Assembly (NCBI GenBank): GCA_026826555.1
Contig: JAKSZT010054324.1
Coordinates: 248,001 to 312,000 of the forward strand
Length of the DNA: 64,000 nt
Source of the DNA: Tolypeutes matacus
Taxonomy: Eukaryota; Chordata; Mammalia; Cingulata; Chlamyphoridae
Direction: 5' to 3'
Made by a program: the position numbers and the translations under genes. Under the pieces are notes generated by a model that worked only from the letters and a program-made list of their open reading frames with translations, was not told where the DNA came from and ran no database searches. This document shows, one piece after another, positions 35,123-47,235 of the stretch (position 1 is its first letter; each line of letters begins with the position of its first letter).

Positions 35123-36479
35123 AATATTCTCTTCAACTAATAGTAATGGGTAACTGGATTTCCATATGCAAAAGAATGAAGATGGACCCTAGCTAGCACC
35201 ACATACAAAAATGAACTAAAAGTGGATCAAAGACATAAACATAAGTACCCAAACTATAAAACTCCTTAAAGAAAACATGGGGAAACATCTTCAAGACCTT
35301 GTGTTAGGCAGTGGTTTCTTAGACTTTACACTGAAAGGATGAGCAACAAAAGAAAGAATAGATAAATGGAACTTCACCAAAATAAAAAAAAAAAAAAAAG
35401 AAAACTTTTTTGTATCAAAGGACTTTATCAGTGAAGTAAAATGACAACTTACAGAATGGTAGAAAATATTTGGAAATCATATATTTGATAAGGGTTTACC
35501 ATTGATAATATAAAAAGAACTCCTACAATTCAACCACAGAAAGACAAACAACCTGATTTTAAATGGGCAAAAGCCTTGAATAGACATTTCTGAAAAGAAA
35601 TGATACAAATGGCCAAAAAGCACTTAACTAAGTTTAGATGGAATGTACAGAAATAGGAATACTTGTTCATTGTTGGTGGGAATATAAAATGTAGCCTCTG
35701 TGGAAAACAGCTTGATGAATCCTCAGACATTAATTATAGAATTATCAAGTGACCCAGAAATCCCACTTCTATGTATATACCCCAAATTATTGAAAATAGA
35801 GACTTCAACAGATATTTGCACACTAATGTTCATAGGAATATTATTATGGCAAAAGGTGGAAGCAACACAATTGTTCATCTACCAATGAATGGATAAACCA
35901 AATGTGTTATATACACATAATGGAATATTATTCAGCTATAAAAAGAAATGAAGTTCTGATACATATGACAACATGAATGAACTTTGAATAAATCATGTTG
36001 AGTGAAATAAACTCAACACAAAAGGAAAAATATTGTATGATCTCATTTACATGAGATAATTAAAGTATGCAAATTCATAGAGTCAGAAACTAGAATACAA
36101 GTTACCAGGTTTTGCCGGGGATGGGGGGTTGTGGAGAATTGGGAGTTAATGTTTAGTTGGTACAGAGTTTTTATTTGACATAATGGAATAATTTTGGTAA
36201 TGGATGGTCATGATGCCAGCACAACTTTGGGAATGTAATTAACACTGTTGGATTGTATATTTGAAAGTGGATAACATGGGAAATTTTAGGTTGTATATAT
36301 GTTACTAGGATAAAAACAAAACCAATCAAACTAAAACATAGAACTGTACAACACAAAATGTGAACCCTAAGGTAAACTATGCACTATAGTTAATAGTATA
36401 ATTATAACAATACTGTTTCATCAATTATAACAAAATGACCAAACTAATGCAAAATGTTAGTAGCAGGGAAAACTGTGTG

Positions 36480-36989
36480 TGTTGGAAGGTAGAGGAAGAC
36501 TTTCAGAATGTGTTGCTCTATGGTGCATCATGGAAACACAGGCTCAGGCATAACAGAGACTCCCAGCAAATGATTGCTTTATTGTTTGCACAGCACAAAG
36601 TGTCCAACAAAGCATGGGAGAAGATCATACCGTGACTGGACCCTGGGGTAGGCTAGTTGCTCTAGTCAGAGTCAATGGAGGGCAGCTCCATATGCCTCTC
36701 TTCACATTGGAGGTAGGGATACTTGCACTTACTGAGTGCTAAGCATTTATACACTCCAGGGGCAATTAGGAAACTTTGTGCCCTGGCAAGCAACTGGGGC
36801 TGGTTAATATTTAACATCTCCTCCAGCTACCTGTGGTCTTTTGCTAAATAGGTACAAACCAAACACTTGCATTTAAACTAACAAGAGTGGAAATGGAACA
36901 GACACCTGTACACAAGCAAGAGGGGATAAGACGGGGGATAGATGAGGGCTTGGAGGTGGCCATTGAGAGTGTCCCTGACTTCCCCAACA
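36480..36989 (-). mobile_element. ERV solo LTR (510 bp) in L1 3' UTR
   Basis: The L1 3' UTR is interrupted by a TG..CA unit. On the minus strand it starts tgttggggaagtcagggaca and ends ..ctctaccttccaaca. In that orientation it has a TATA-like tataaatgc and, about 190 bp later, an AATAAA (caaacaataaagcaatc), in the right order for U3-R-U5. The class is uncertain (a start like this occurs in class I/II ERVs). It has no internal region, so it is a solo LTR left by recombination. Confidence 0.8.
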
Positions 36990-37085
36990 GGAGTTATATG
37001 GGAACGCCTTACTTTCTGCATGATTTTTTTTTTTTGTAAACCTACAGCTGTGCCATTAAAAAAATTAATGTATACAAAAATCAAC

Positions 37086-38105
37086 TTTAAAAAGTAAGAT
37101 AGTAGATTCACAGAATAAGAATAGATGATATAAAAAAGTAAACTAGAGCATGAAAGAACTCTTAGGATGCTAAATCAGAAAAAAAATCAAAGAAATAAAA
37201 AAAAAGTGAGTATATGAGAGAACCAAAAACAAAACAGATACATGAACAACTAAAGAAATGCAATATCCAGCTATTAGAAGTTCCACAAAAGTAGAAAAGG
37301 CAAAACAGTTTAATAAAATTATCAATAAAAGGTAATAATAGGAGAAAATATATTTCAAACTTAAAGTACTTAAGCTCCTTAAAAGGCCTCCATTAGTTCA
37401 CAGCAGATAGAACAAAAATAATATCTGCTAGGCAAATCCCCAAGAAATCTCAGTACAAGAAATATTAATAGAAAGTCCTAAAATTTCAGGAAAGGAAAAA
37501 CTTCTATAAAGCAGTACATATGAAATATCAGGACTCTCAGGAGCAAATTTTTCCCAGAAGACAATGAATTCAAAACTTTGGAGTTATGTCTAATCTTGAT
37601 TTTTTTAGTTCTGAAAATATCTCAGCCAGGCATGAAGCAAAGATGTCTATAGTTACATTAGAATAAAGAAATTGTAACTCCAGCATAATGTATCTTCATA
37701 GGAAGTTACAAGGTGTACTCCATCAAATTGAACTAGAAAAGCAAGAAAGAGGAAAACATGGGCTCCAGAAAACAAAGACTCCAAATCCAGGTGACAAATA
37801 GTGGTTAGTATCAGAATGACATCAATTTACCAGGAAAAGAAATCAAACAGACCAGATTAGGTTCAGGAGAATCAGAAATTCCTGGAGGGAAATTCCCAAG
37901 AGGAAAAAAGGAGAAAAAACAAAACATTAAAATATACAGTATGACTGAGTGTTTGGAATCACTGGAGAATCAGTTAAAGTCTATAAAAGTAAGAAATATA
38001 ATGACAATGAGAAGTTCCAGAGGGAAAAAAAAACAATGACTAAATCTAAAGGAAATGATATAAATATGAAGCAAACTGCGTGATAATATGATATTTCAGT
38101 CTCTG
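37086..38105 (+). mobile_element. Old LINE-like A-rich sequence
   Basis: A-rich sequence with L1/HAL1-like texture: 'ttcccagaagacaatgaatt', 'aatttcaggaaaggaaaaac', 'ccaagaaatctcagtac'. It has no readable frame. It may be a diverged L1 5' part or HAL1; I am not certain. Confidence 0.35.
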
Positions 38106-38288
38106 TATTCATTCCATTTATAAAGGACTCCAGTAACAGCATTAAGACCTTCTTGAATGAGGTGGCTCACACCTTAACTGAAGTAAGCTCATCAAAAAGT
38201 CCTACTTAAACAAAGAGTTTACATTCACAAGGATGTATTAGATTTAAGAACATGTTTTTCTGGGGTACATACAGTTTCAAACCACCAA

Positions 38289-39240
38289 ACTCTACCCTCT
38301 GGACCCCAAAACCACATGTCATTTCTATATGTAAAATACATTAATTCTATCACAATATCCAGAAACCCTTAAGTCATTTTGACAACAATACTAAATACAC
38401 AGTATCATTGAAATCAGTTATAGTTGTGGTCTGTCCTGGGGCACAATTTTCCTCCCTCTGTGGACCTGAGAAAACTAGGGAACAACTTATCTCCTTCCAA
38501 TATACAAAAAAAGGACAAGAATAGGATAAACATTTCCATTCTCACAGGGAGAAATTGAAAGGAAAACAGGAATTACTGGTCCCAAACAATTCTGAAACCC
38601 TCCAAGGCATAACTCCATTAGAGTTCAATGTCTGAGAGTCTCTACAGAACAATGTTTTGTCCTCCAGGCCTGATGAAGTGGAAGCCCCACCCTTTCCAGG
38701 CACTTGCATAGCAGCCCTGCTCTCCCTGAACACTGGGGAGAGGTTTCCACACTCTGAGAATACTGGCATGGTGGCCAGACTCTCTGCAATCCCTGGGGAA
38801 TATGCTCCACCATTTCTGAAGACTGGGTCATTAGCATTCTTTCTGAACAATGGGGCAGAAGGCCTACCCTTTCCAAGCACTGGGGAATATTCACCCTTTC
38901 TACACACATGGGTGGGCCTACTCTCTTGGCCCAAGAAGATGTCTTTGGTCCAGACTTCAGCTTCCATGATTCTGCCTTTGAAGTGATTTTTCCTTCAATC
39001 TGTCTCTTTTAGTCCAAACTGGCAGTGGCTCTGTTCATAAAGATCTCACAAAAATCTTGTTGGTTTTGCCCATAGTACACCAGGGTCCAAAGTATTAGAC
39101 AAAAAAACCTTCTAAAGATCCTTCCATGTTCAAGTTACTCTGTAGCATATATGGCTTTGCATTTTTCCCACAACCCTTCCAGTTCTTTCCCATTCTAGTC
39201 ACAGCAGCATTTCATTTCTTAATAGTTACTCAGCAAACCT
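38289..39240 (-). mobile_element. MaLR internal region with minisatellite and 142-codon frame
   Basis: Within the internal region, 38,650-38,930 is an imperfect tandem array built on phrases like 'cctttccaggcacttg', 'ctgaacactgggg' and 'ccctttctacacacatggg', with units of roughly 25-45 bp. On the sense (minus) strand, 38,542-38,967 is an open frame of 142 codons including the stop, whose peptide repeats motifs such as SPVFRES, DPVFRNGG and MPVFSEC. It has no known domain. The homologous array at 28,105-28,330 is open only in shorter, different frames, which argues against a conserved protein. Confidence 0.7.
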
Positions 39241-39816
39241 TGAGAAATAACTGTTTGTGAGATTATGAATGATATGTAAACCTTATATGCTTAGACTTCT
39301 CTCCCAGGAAATCCTAAGAATAATTTGTTCTGTGAACTGCTTGACCACTTTCATATGAATAGATTCCTTACAGAATTATTGTAAAGATGTAACTTCAGCC
39401 CTACTGACAAACTGTAAATGCTCGTTTTACATAGTTACTGTGAAAATGTAACTTCTGCCCTGCTGGAAAACATTGTGAATGTCTGTTACCTTATTATCTG
39501 TCCTGGGCACTACATTTTTAAATCATTCTTCCCCCCACATTCCTTCCCCATCTGCACTTAGACATGAAGTATAAAAGACCCCTCTTACTTTGTGGCAAGT
39601 GTGGACATTGAGCCTCGGAACAGTCACATTCTCCTCCCACCACCAAGGACAAGGATTCTAGACCATGACCAGGCTTGGATCTACTGCCATGTGAAGAGCT
39701 TCCCCATATAAGCCCCCTTATAAATACTCACTTGCTTACCAAGCTGGACTTGTCTGAGTCTTTCTTTAGTCTGAAGTATCTCTTTCAGTTTTTGTGAGAA
39801 GCTGTCATCTTACACA
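39241..39816 (+). mobile_element. ERV solo LTR with duplicated U3 block
   Basis: It interrupts the MaLR internal region. It starts near tgagaaataactgtttgtga and ends ..gctgtcatcttacaca. It has a tandem 59-bp repeat (39,368-39,426 and 39,427-39,485; both contain ATGTAACTTC.GCCCT.CTG) and a TATA box (gtataaaagacc, about 39,570). An ATAAATA polyadenylation-like signal is at about 39,720. The layout suits a class I (gamma-like) LTR; no internal region is present. Boundaries are accurate to about 10 bp. Confidence 0.75.
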
Positions 39817-39921
39817 GTTCTCTGCTACACTCAGAACAAAAACCCTCACATGGAGCTCTGTTCTCCAAGGATTTAGTTTCTGGAAGTTCATAATTTTCCA
39901 GTATATCAATTACTGTTTTGT

Positions 39922-39961
39922 TTTGTTTTTGTGTGTGTGTGAGCCTGTGTGTGTGTGTGTG
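39922..39961. repeat. (TG)n microsatellite
   Basis: An imperfect TG run inside the MaLR internal region. Confidence 0.85.
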
Positions 39962-40627
39962 GTTTCTTTGTTCAGTTTTCAGCTTATCCCATTCTTCTCT
40001 CATTTTACTATAAGCTGAATGGAGAAACCAGGCTGCACTTTCAACATCTAGTTTGGAAATATCCACAGCTAAATATCCAGGGTCATTGCTCTCAGATTTT
40101 GTCTTCTATCTGACATCAGAACTCAACTTTGCCAAGTTTTATGTCACTTTAAAACAAAGATCACCTTTATTCCAGTTTTCAATTACACATTCATCCTTTC
40201 TGTCCAAGGTCTCATTGGAAGTAACTTTAGTGTCCATATTTCTATCAGCAATCTCTTCAAAGCAATCTCAGCCTTTTCTATGAAACAGCTCACAATTCTT
40301 CCAGCCTTTACCCACCAACAAATTCCAAAGCTGTTTCCACATTTTTGGTATTTGCAATAGCAGCACCTCAATCTTGGTACCAAAATTTGTTTTAGTTTCC
40401 TAGGCTGCTCAAAGCAGATACCATGAAATGTATTCACTTAAACAATTGGAATTTATTAGCTTACACTTTGAGACAATGAAAATTTCCAAATTAAGTCATC
40501 AACAAGGCAGTGCTTTCTTCCCAAAGACTGGCTGCTGGTAATCCTTGGCTCCTCTGCCACATGGCAGCTTCTGCTGGTCTCTCCCTTTTCTTCCAGGTTT
40601 TGTGGATTTCAGCTTCTTGCTTCTATG

Positions 40628-40628
<1 letters not shown>

Positions 40629-40687
<59 letters not shown>
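40629..40687. repeat. (CT)n microsatellite inside an LTR
   Basis: About 29 uninterrupted CT units grew within the 5' LTR of the MaLR provirus, where sister LTRs have a short 'ctctctctg' segment. The frames encoding long runs of SL or RE are products of this repeat. Confidence 0.95.
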
Positions 40688-40689
<2 letters not shown>

Positions 40690-40883
40690 TCCCTCCCTCT
40701 TTCCATTCTATTTATAAAGGACTCCAGTAATAGGATTAAGTCCCATCCTGCATGAGTTGGGTCACACCTTAATTGAAGTAACCTTATCAAAAAGTTCCTA
40801 CTTACAATGAAGTTACACTCAGAGGAATGAATTATACATAAAAACATGTTTTACTGCAGTACATATAACTTTAAACCACTACA

Positions 40884-41385
40884 CATACCATGTAGACAAA
40901 GCATCCTTATTAATACAAGTATCCCCACCTTTAATATAGGCATAATAATAACTTGCTCCTTATTGCCCTAAAGGAAGGAATAACTAAGGCAAATCATGAA
41001 AATTCTTACCACAAGGTCTGGCATGCTGTAGTTTCCATATAAATCATTTTTGCATTATGGTCTTCATCTTGAATAGTTGAGTAACCATTCCTTGGTTACT
41101 CATCTTTGACAAAAATTATCTGACTGATAAGAAGTCTTTTTTACGTAACAACTAGATAGAAGGTGATGATTAACTGATTGATGATGGGACCTTATTTTTC
41201 TTCCTATAAGGAGCTAACTGAAAAGTAATAATGAACTAATTGTTATTAAGTGAAGCCTACTTTGAAGTATTAAATAGCTCAACTAAAGTTCTGTCAAGGG
41301 ATAAATCAGGATGTCTCATTTAATTCATCAGTTTTGCACACTAGATCTTTGAGCACATGAAGAATGACAATTGGATATGGTAATA
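40884..41385. other. Unassigned sequence
   Basis: No gene or repeat recognised between the two LTRs. Confidence 0.4.
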
Positions 41386-41848
41386 AGCATAGTTTCCTAG
41401 GCTGTGAAGCAAATTCCATGAAATGGGTTGACATAAAAAATGAGAATTGATTAGCTTATGGTTTTGAGGCTAAAAGAAAGTCCAAATCAAACATCATCAA
41501 GGCCATACTGTGACATTCCCCAAAGACTGTGACATTCTAGGGCTGCTGCTGGCAATCCAGCAATTCTTGATTCCTCTGCTACATGGCAAAGAACATGGCA
41601 ACAGGTCCTGGTCTCTCCCTTCTCTTCCAGATTTCCTTTCTGTGGCTTTCTCTCTCTTTGAATTGTATTTTCTTAATAAGGATTTCAGTAACAGGATTAA
41701 GATCCATCTTGATTGAGATGAACTACTCCTTAACTAAAGTAACTTCATCAATGGTCTCTATTTACAATGGTTTCACACTCAGAAGAATGGATTATATTTA
41801 AGAATATGTTTTTCTGGGGTACATACAACCTCAAAACACCACAAGCAT
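41386..41848 (-). mobile_element. MaLR solo LTR with 5-bp TSD
   Basis: LTR 41,391-41,843 (agtttcctaggctgtgaagc ... cctcaaaacaccaca) is flanked by agcat on both sides (41,386-41,390; 41,844-41,848). The first few bases (TGTTTT) are lost. Internal phrases match 34,247 and 40,388. Confidence 0.88.
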
Positions 41849-44115
41849 ATGAATTTTACTCAGGCATAAAATCTTGTGTGTTATTTTGGGGGATTTGGGG
41901 CAAGGATTGGTGATTAATGTAATCTGATAAATATATCTTTTCCAGAAAATTAAATCATTTTAATTTTCAATCATTTTAGGAAAATGATTTAATTTTCTAT
42001 GAGAAAGCAATACAGTTACTATTATCCTAAAATTTCATCTATCTGTAATGTACATATCTTACAAAGTTATATTAATTTTGATACCCATCCATGACATATA
42101 CAGAGATAAAAGTTATTTTGACTTAAATGTGAATTATCTATTTCATTTCTGAAGAATTCTATTCTTGAACATTAGTTTAACATTTTGTTTAACAATAAAA
42201 AATAATACTAATTGGTAAAGGAATTTATTGCTTTATTCTACCCTATCTTTCTAAGACAAATTATTTACCTAATTTAATAAAATTTAAAAAGAGCAACAAA
42301 CTATTAAAGAAATTACCTTTGTCCAGATTACTCACTGAAGCTTATTTTTCTACCACCAATTGCAATTTAACTTGACAATGAAAATAGGCTTAAAATTCTT
42401 TAAAGACAAAATAAGATTGAGAGGCATTTGGTAACATACCAAGGAGAATTTTCCTCATTATTCTTTAGAGTATTTCTTATAAATAAAATTATAACTAGCA
42501 AATCACAAAGTACTAATGTTGACTACAGAAAAGTGGTTGCTATTATCCTTTTTAAATTTTTCCATATAATATGGCACAAATCAACTTTGACCTTTTATAA
42601 TATGCTTCTTAGCTCTTTCCAGAATTAGTGAACTTAGATATGTTTCGGTTCATCTTAACTGAAATAAAGAAGACACATAGACTCATAGAAGTTGTTAAGA
42701 AAGACTCCATTCCACTAACTTCAAAAACATTAATTAAAACCATAGACATTTAATGGTTATTAAGAAAGAGGCACTCTATGAGGGACTGGTAGATTCAATG
42801 ATGAATGAAATGCTCTCAAGGAATTTGTGGTATAATAATCAACACAGACATTTATACACATAATCAGCCCTTGATGAGAGAAAAGGATTAGTATATATAT
42901 CTAGACATAGCAGAACTGCAAATGCTGTAAAAATTAAACAGTTACTAATTTATAAAATCTATAATTTATAAGTATTTTAAGATTTGCCGAGCTTAGTGCC
43001 TCAAAAAATAGTGTTTCAAAGACTTTTTTCTCCTCTAAAAATATTTCTTATATTAACTTAAAAACGAAATTGAAAAAAAAAATAATTCTCTTAATTTCCC
43101 CAATCTTCTGATGAGGGTAATACTGATTTATTTAGAAATATGTTCACTCACATGCAGTAGAGGAATTCTATTTCTTCTTAAAAAAAAAATCTATTTCTTG
43201 GATATATTTTTATCCAAGTTTACTTTTGAGGAGTGAGCCTCCAGGATCCAGAAAGAAATTGTTAATATTATTTATTATATCCTTAGGATCATGAAAACAC
43301 AGGGCAGAAAAGAACTAATTTTGTTAAAGAAAGACTCTTCCTTGTGGACCTGACACAATAATGGAGCATCTGATTTCCTTCAGGAAGTCTCAAACACAAG
43401 AGGTTTAGTAGAGACCATTTTTATTAGAAGACTTGAAAGAATTACAATGTTTTGGAGAGAGAAGTAGAAGAAAAAGGACACTAAATTTTATATATTTCAA
43501 TTTAAAGTATGCTTTGCTTTGTAAAGCAGTAGAAATATCTGATAATATGCAAAAGTCTTGATATGTATATGTAGATAAGAACTGAAGAAATTGTAATAGG
43601 GCATATAATCAAGAGTAGACAGAAAAATACCACACTTTAAAGGAAAAGCCAAATTGGTTTATAGCTAAAAGGATACACCTAGAGAATTTAGAATCCTTCA
43701 GTATATACCCAATTACCCTTGAGCCATCCACTTAAATTTTTATCTAATTTGGTTTTAAAATAGTAAAATAGCATACTTCCTATGCTGTCAAAGAGATTGA
43801 ACAAAATGACATTAAATCTATAAGCATGATTTGATATTTGGGAAGAAAACATAAATACCTGTGTTATGTTATAATACGTGAAAGACTATATCTCTCAATG
43901 ATAAAAAATAAAAATAAAGGCTTTTTTAGAACTAACCTCCATGAATATTTTAATATACTTAATTATTTAAGTTATTTTATTCTTTTCTTAATTCACAAGT
44001 GACATATGCAAGATTCTTTTTATTACATGTTATTCTATGTATCATTTTGTTTTATTCAGTCACAGAAAAACATGTGATAATTTGTATTTTTTCAAACAGG
44101 GCCTATTTTTTCCAT
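41849..44115. other. Unassigned AT-rich sequence
   Basis: About 2.3 kb of AT-rich DNA. A weak L2-like phrase occurs at about 42,790-42,850. No coding frame is supported. Confidence 0.4.
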
Positions 44116-45068
44116 TCATTTTTTTAAACAATTTATTGAAGTATATCATTCATACATAAACATACACAAACTATAAGTGTTCAGTAAACATTGTGATCCT
44201 ACAAAACAAACATGCATATCATCATACAGGGCTCCCACACATCATCCTCCCCCACCCCACAAACACCCTGCATTGTTGTGAAATATTTCTTAACAAATCA
44301 TGAAAGAGCATCGTCAAAGTATTACTACTAACTATAGTCCGTATCTTCCTCCCCTATACATTTTTTTAAGGACCCATTTATTTATTTATTTACTTTTATC
44401 CACCTTTACCCCCCACCCCCCGTTTTTGCTGTTTCTGTGTTCATTTGCTGGGCAACAATCTGTGTCAGTTTCCTGCCCTCTCTTCTCATTCTTTTCCTCC
44501 TGTCTTCACTGGGATTCGATCCTTGGAATCTCTGATGTGGGAGAGAAGCATCCTACTGCCTGTGCCACTTTAGTTCCTGGCTCCTCAGTGCGTCTTGTCT
44601 TGGCTTTCCCTTGTGTCACTCTCCTGTTATGTCATCATCTTGCTGCGCTTCTCACGGGGCCTGGTGGGGATGGGGCCTGACAGATCACCCGCGTACAGGG
44701 CCTGACGGCGTACCCGTGCATGGGGCCTGGTGGCCCATGTGCCTTCTATATTTTTCTTTTTTTAATTTTTACCGGGAGGTCCCAGGGGTCAAACCCAGTT
44801 TCCTCCATATGGGAGATGGACACCCAACCACCCGAGCCACATCCGTCCCTCTGCTGTATCTCTTAAGGTTGACCAAAGGTACTCAAAGTTACAGTCTTTT
44901 CCCATACAGGATGGTCATATAATAAATCAGGCTTAGTTTATCACCAGCATTCCAAAAACCAGACCTAGGGAGAAAAACTAGGTCTGGGGACACATGCATG
45001 GTTTCTAATATAGTGAATGTTTAGCCTACCTTGATTTTGACAAAATCAGGGTAGCGAGAATATTTGCA
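44116..45068 (-). mobile_element. Composite SINE-VNTR-L1-tail retroposon, copy 2
   Basis: On the minus strand the element starts gcaaatattctcgctaccct, the same end as copy 1 (gcgaatattctcactgacct), and finishes in poly(A) (T-run at about 44,120). The order matches copy 1: 5' domain (45,068-44,860), DAS tRNA-like body with a complete B box (about 44,850-44,750; gggtttgacccctgg), an A-rich linker, about four 25-bp GC-rich units (about 44,735-44,650), the second tRNA-like stretch (aaggatcgaatcccagtg, about 44,520), and an L1-3'-UTR-like tail (44,360-44,120). TSDs are eroded (tattttttccatt / tatctgttccatt). The 126-codon and 103-codon plus-strand frames are antisense products. Confidence 0.85.
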
Positions 45069-45934
45069 TATCTGTTCCATTTTGATTTATTATTATATAA
45101 TTGCAAACATTTGTGTTTGTCAGAACATTCTTCTATATGACTGTTGATCATTTCATCTATTTTTTGTAAGTTTCTATAGTATTCCTAGGAAGTGATCAGG
45201 GAATATACCCCAAAACCCGTATATGATGATTTATTTTAAAAATGAGAATAATATTCTCTTCATTGTGCCATATAATGGGCTATTTCTTTCTTCTTTCCAC
45301 CTTCTCTTCCTTCTTCTTTCCCTCCCTCCCTCCCTTTCTTCCTTCTTTCCCTTTTTTTTTTTTTTTTTGGATATTATTGTAAATAATGTACATAACTAAG
45401 TGAAATCCTCCACTCCTCAAATCACATATCTATGCATAGGTAAATCTTATGGTTATATAATATACTATTTTGACATAGCTTATTGTGGCTTAATTTTTTT
45501 TCTATTCCCAATTTAAATGTTTCTGCACCTAAGGGTTACAATTTTAATGTGCCTATCCCCCTCCTTTCCCTTTCTTCCTCCCTTATGTGTGACTGCATTC
45601 TCCTCAGGTTAACTTTTTCAAACTTATGCCTTAAACTACCACTTGTGGTATGAATGCTGTTCAAATCTTAGCCTCCATTCAAAAACTTCTCCAGTGCTTG
45701 AGACCCATGTATAAAACTGATTAATGAATATATAATTGATAGATCCATGAATTCTTAAATATCAGTATATCCAATTGAGTACTTCTTCATCTTCCCCTAC
45801 AACCCTGTTCATCCTCAAGCATTTCCTATGTCAGTAAATGGCAACATAGTCCACTAAGTTGAGCAATCTAGAAACCTGGGAGACGTATCTATCCTTGTGT
45901 CAATTCTACACTCTCTTAAGTATTATAAAGTCAT
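45069..45934. other. Mostly unassigned, with a pyrimidine tract
   Basis: A (CTTC/CTCC)n tract ending in poly-T lies at 45,290-45,369. At 45,600-45,930 there is L2-like texture (ccattcaaaaacttctccag; gagcaatctagaaacctggg), insufficient to place. Confidence 0.4.
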
Positions 45935-46035
45935 GATATCTAATAGGGCAAATCCCCCATCATCAATAGTTTCATAGTCATTCTTGGACTTCCACTTCCA
46001 TATAAATTTAAAATTAGCTTCTCAAGTTCCACAAA
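45935..46035 (-). mobile_element. LINE-1 ORF2 fragment (minus)
   Basis: 'tcatgatatctaatagggca', 'ggacttccacttccatataa' and 'agcttctcaagttccaca' correspond to the antisense of the L1 ORF2 3' half (compare 57,650-57,740). Confidence 0.6.
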
Positions 46036-46984
46036 AATAAGTAACTAATTACCAAAATCCAACCATTAGATACTATATTTTTTTACAATTTTTTTCATGT
46101 AAATTAAGTAGGCAGCTATCTGAAATATTTTCCGGGAAAAAGGATATCCAGGGAAATAAAATATACATAATGTGTATTAATATTTTTGTGTTCCTAATCC
46201 AAAGGCCATATTAAAGTTGCAATACTTATTTCAATCTTATAACTAAATAGTTCATTTAATTTGTTGATTTCTTCTAAAATCATCTTTCTCTTGTAACAAC
46301 TTAAATAGTAAACATGACCTAAATATTAAGTCTCCATGTTACCAAATGGTGTTAAGCAGCTGAACTTTTACATTAGGCATTAGTCTGAGATAAAAATTAA
46401 GGTTATAGAGCAAATATTAATATCACACAATATCAACAAAAATTTCCTAAAGTCTGTATATACATGAACTATGGAAGAAAATATGAAAGCATAAAATAAA
46501 AGCAGTGTCAAAAAGCAAAGTTGCAAGATAGTAACAACCCTTTGTTTATTTACTTCAGTAACTATAGAAAAATATTTTAAGTTTTAAAATATGACTTTTA
46601 TAGTGAGTGCATTCAAACACATTTTGGAAGTAGGCGGACTAACAGTCACTAAACAATGCAATATACTATGCTGACAGCAGTCTTCTCCTTTCCTTGAAAT
46701 GTTGACCTAAAAAAAAAAAACCAAAACTGTTAATTTCTATTGCCTGGGGTTGAAAAGAGCTATGCAGCTTATCTCAAGATAAATAGCCATCTCTGATAAC
46801 CTCAATTTTTAGCCTGTCAAACTTCTACTTTTTCTATGAATGCAAAAAAAAAAAAATGTTATCCAATATTCCTCCAATATTTTCTGCCCACTAATTACCA
46901 AAACCAAAGATGGGTTACGACAAACTACAAACTTAAATGCAAATTAAATTTACAACAAAAATACCAACTTTATGCCAATTCAAG
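46036..46984. other. Unassigned sequence
   Basis: No gene or repeat recognised. Confidence 0.4.
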
Positions 46985-47235
46985 AGCTGTGACTCCAGTT
47001 CAGTTCAATAAATACATTTTGAGGACTACTGTATATGGTATTTTAGGAGCTTAAACTACTATAAATGTGAATAAAAGATATCCTCTGCTCTTAAGAGTCT
47101 AGTGGCAGTGGCTGACATTCAGACAAACAAATAAAATTCATGGTTATACATAAAATAATAGGAGTATATGCTGGGCAGAGTACTCAGAGAAGAAGTTGGT
47201 CCATACGGGTAAAGGATGTCATCACCAAAGAGGTA
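46985..47235 (-). mobile_element. LINE-2 3' region (minus)
   Basis: 'gttcaataaatacattttga', 'cctctgctcttaagagtcta' and 'cagacaaacaaataaaattc' follow the antisense L2 3' end. It probably resumes after the L1 insertion (47,561 onward). Confidence 0.65.

Larger units (their letters stand above)
33850..37085 (+). mobile_element. 5'-truncated LINE-1 (plus) with nested insertions
   Basis: ORF2 C-terminal half and 3' UTR of an L1: 'aaaattcatatggaaatct', 'caaagctacatttatcag', 'gaacttcaccaaaataaa' and 'ataatggaatattattcagc', followed by the xenarthran L1 3' UTR (36,100-36,480) and its end (36,990-37,085). It is broken by a DAS-SINE (34,062-34,208), a MaLR LTR (34,247-35,122) and an ERV LTR (36,480-36,989). 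Stops and the A-run at 35,383-35,398 destroy the frame. The RT catalytic region is absent. Confidence 0.88.
38106..40883 (-). mobile_element. MaLR (THE1/MST-like) provirus, minus
   Basis: LTR-internal-LTR structure. A partial 3' LTR is at 38,106-38,288 (..acagtttcaaaccacca), the internal region at 38,289-40,387 and the 5' LTR at 40,388-40,883 (tgttttagtttcctaggctg ... aaaccactaca). The internal region ends 'cctcaatcttggtaccaaaa' immediately before the LTR, as THE1 internal sequence does in antisense. MaLRs are non-autonomous ERV-L relatives without real coding genes. It carries a nested ERV LTR (39,241-39,816). Confidence 0.85.

Noticed and set aside
40510..40847. Frames encoding long SL or RE repeats
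   Set aside because: Products of the (CT)n microsatellite in an LTR.
44300..44922. 126- and 103-codon plus-strand frames
   Set aside because: They are antisense to the composite retroposon; the same pattern (antisense frames over the same modules) appears at 22,825-23,088.
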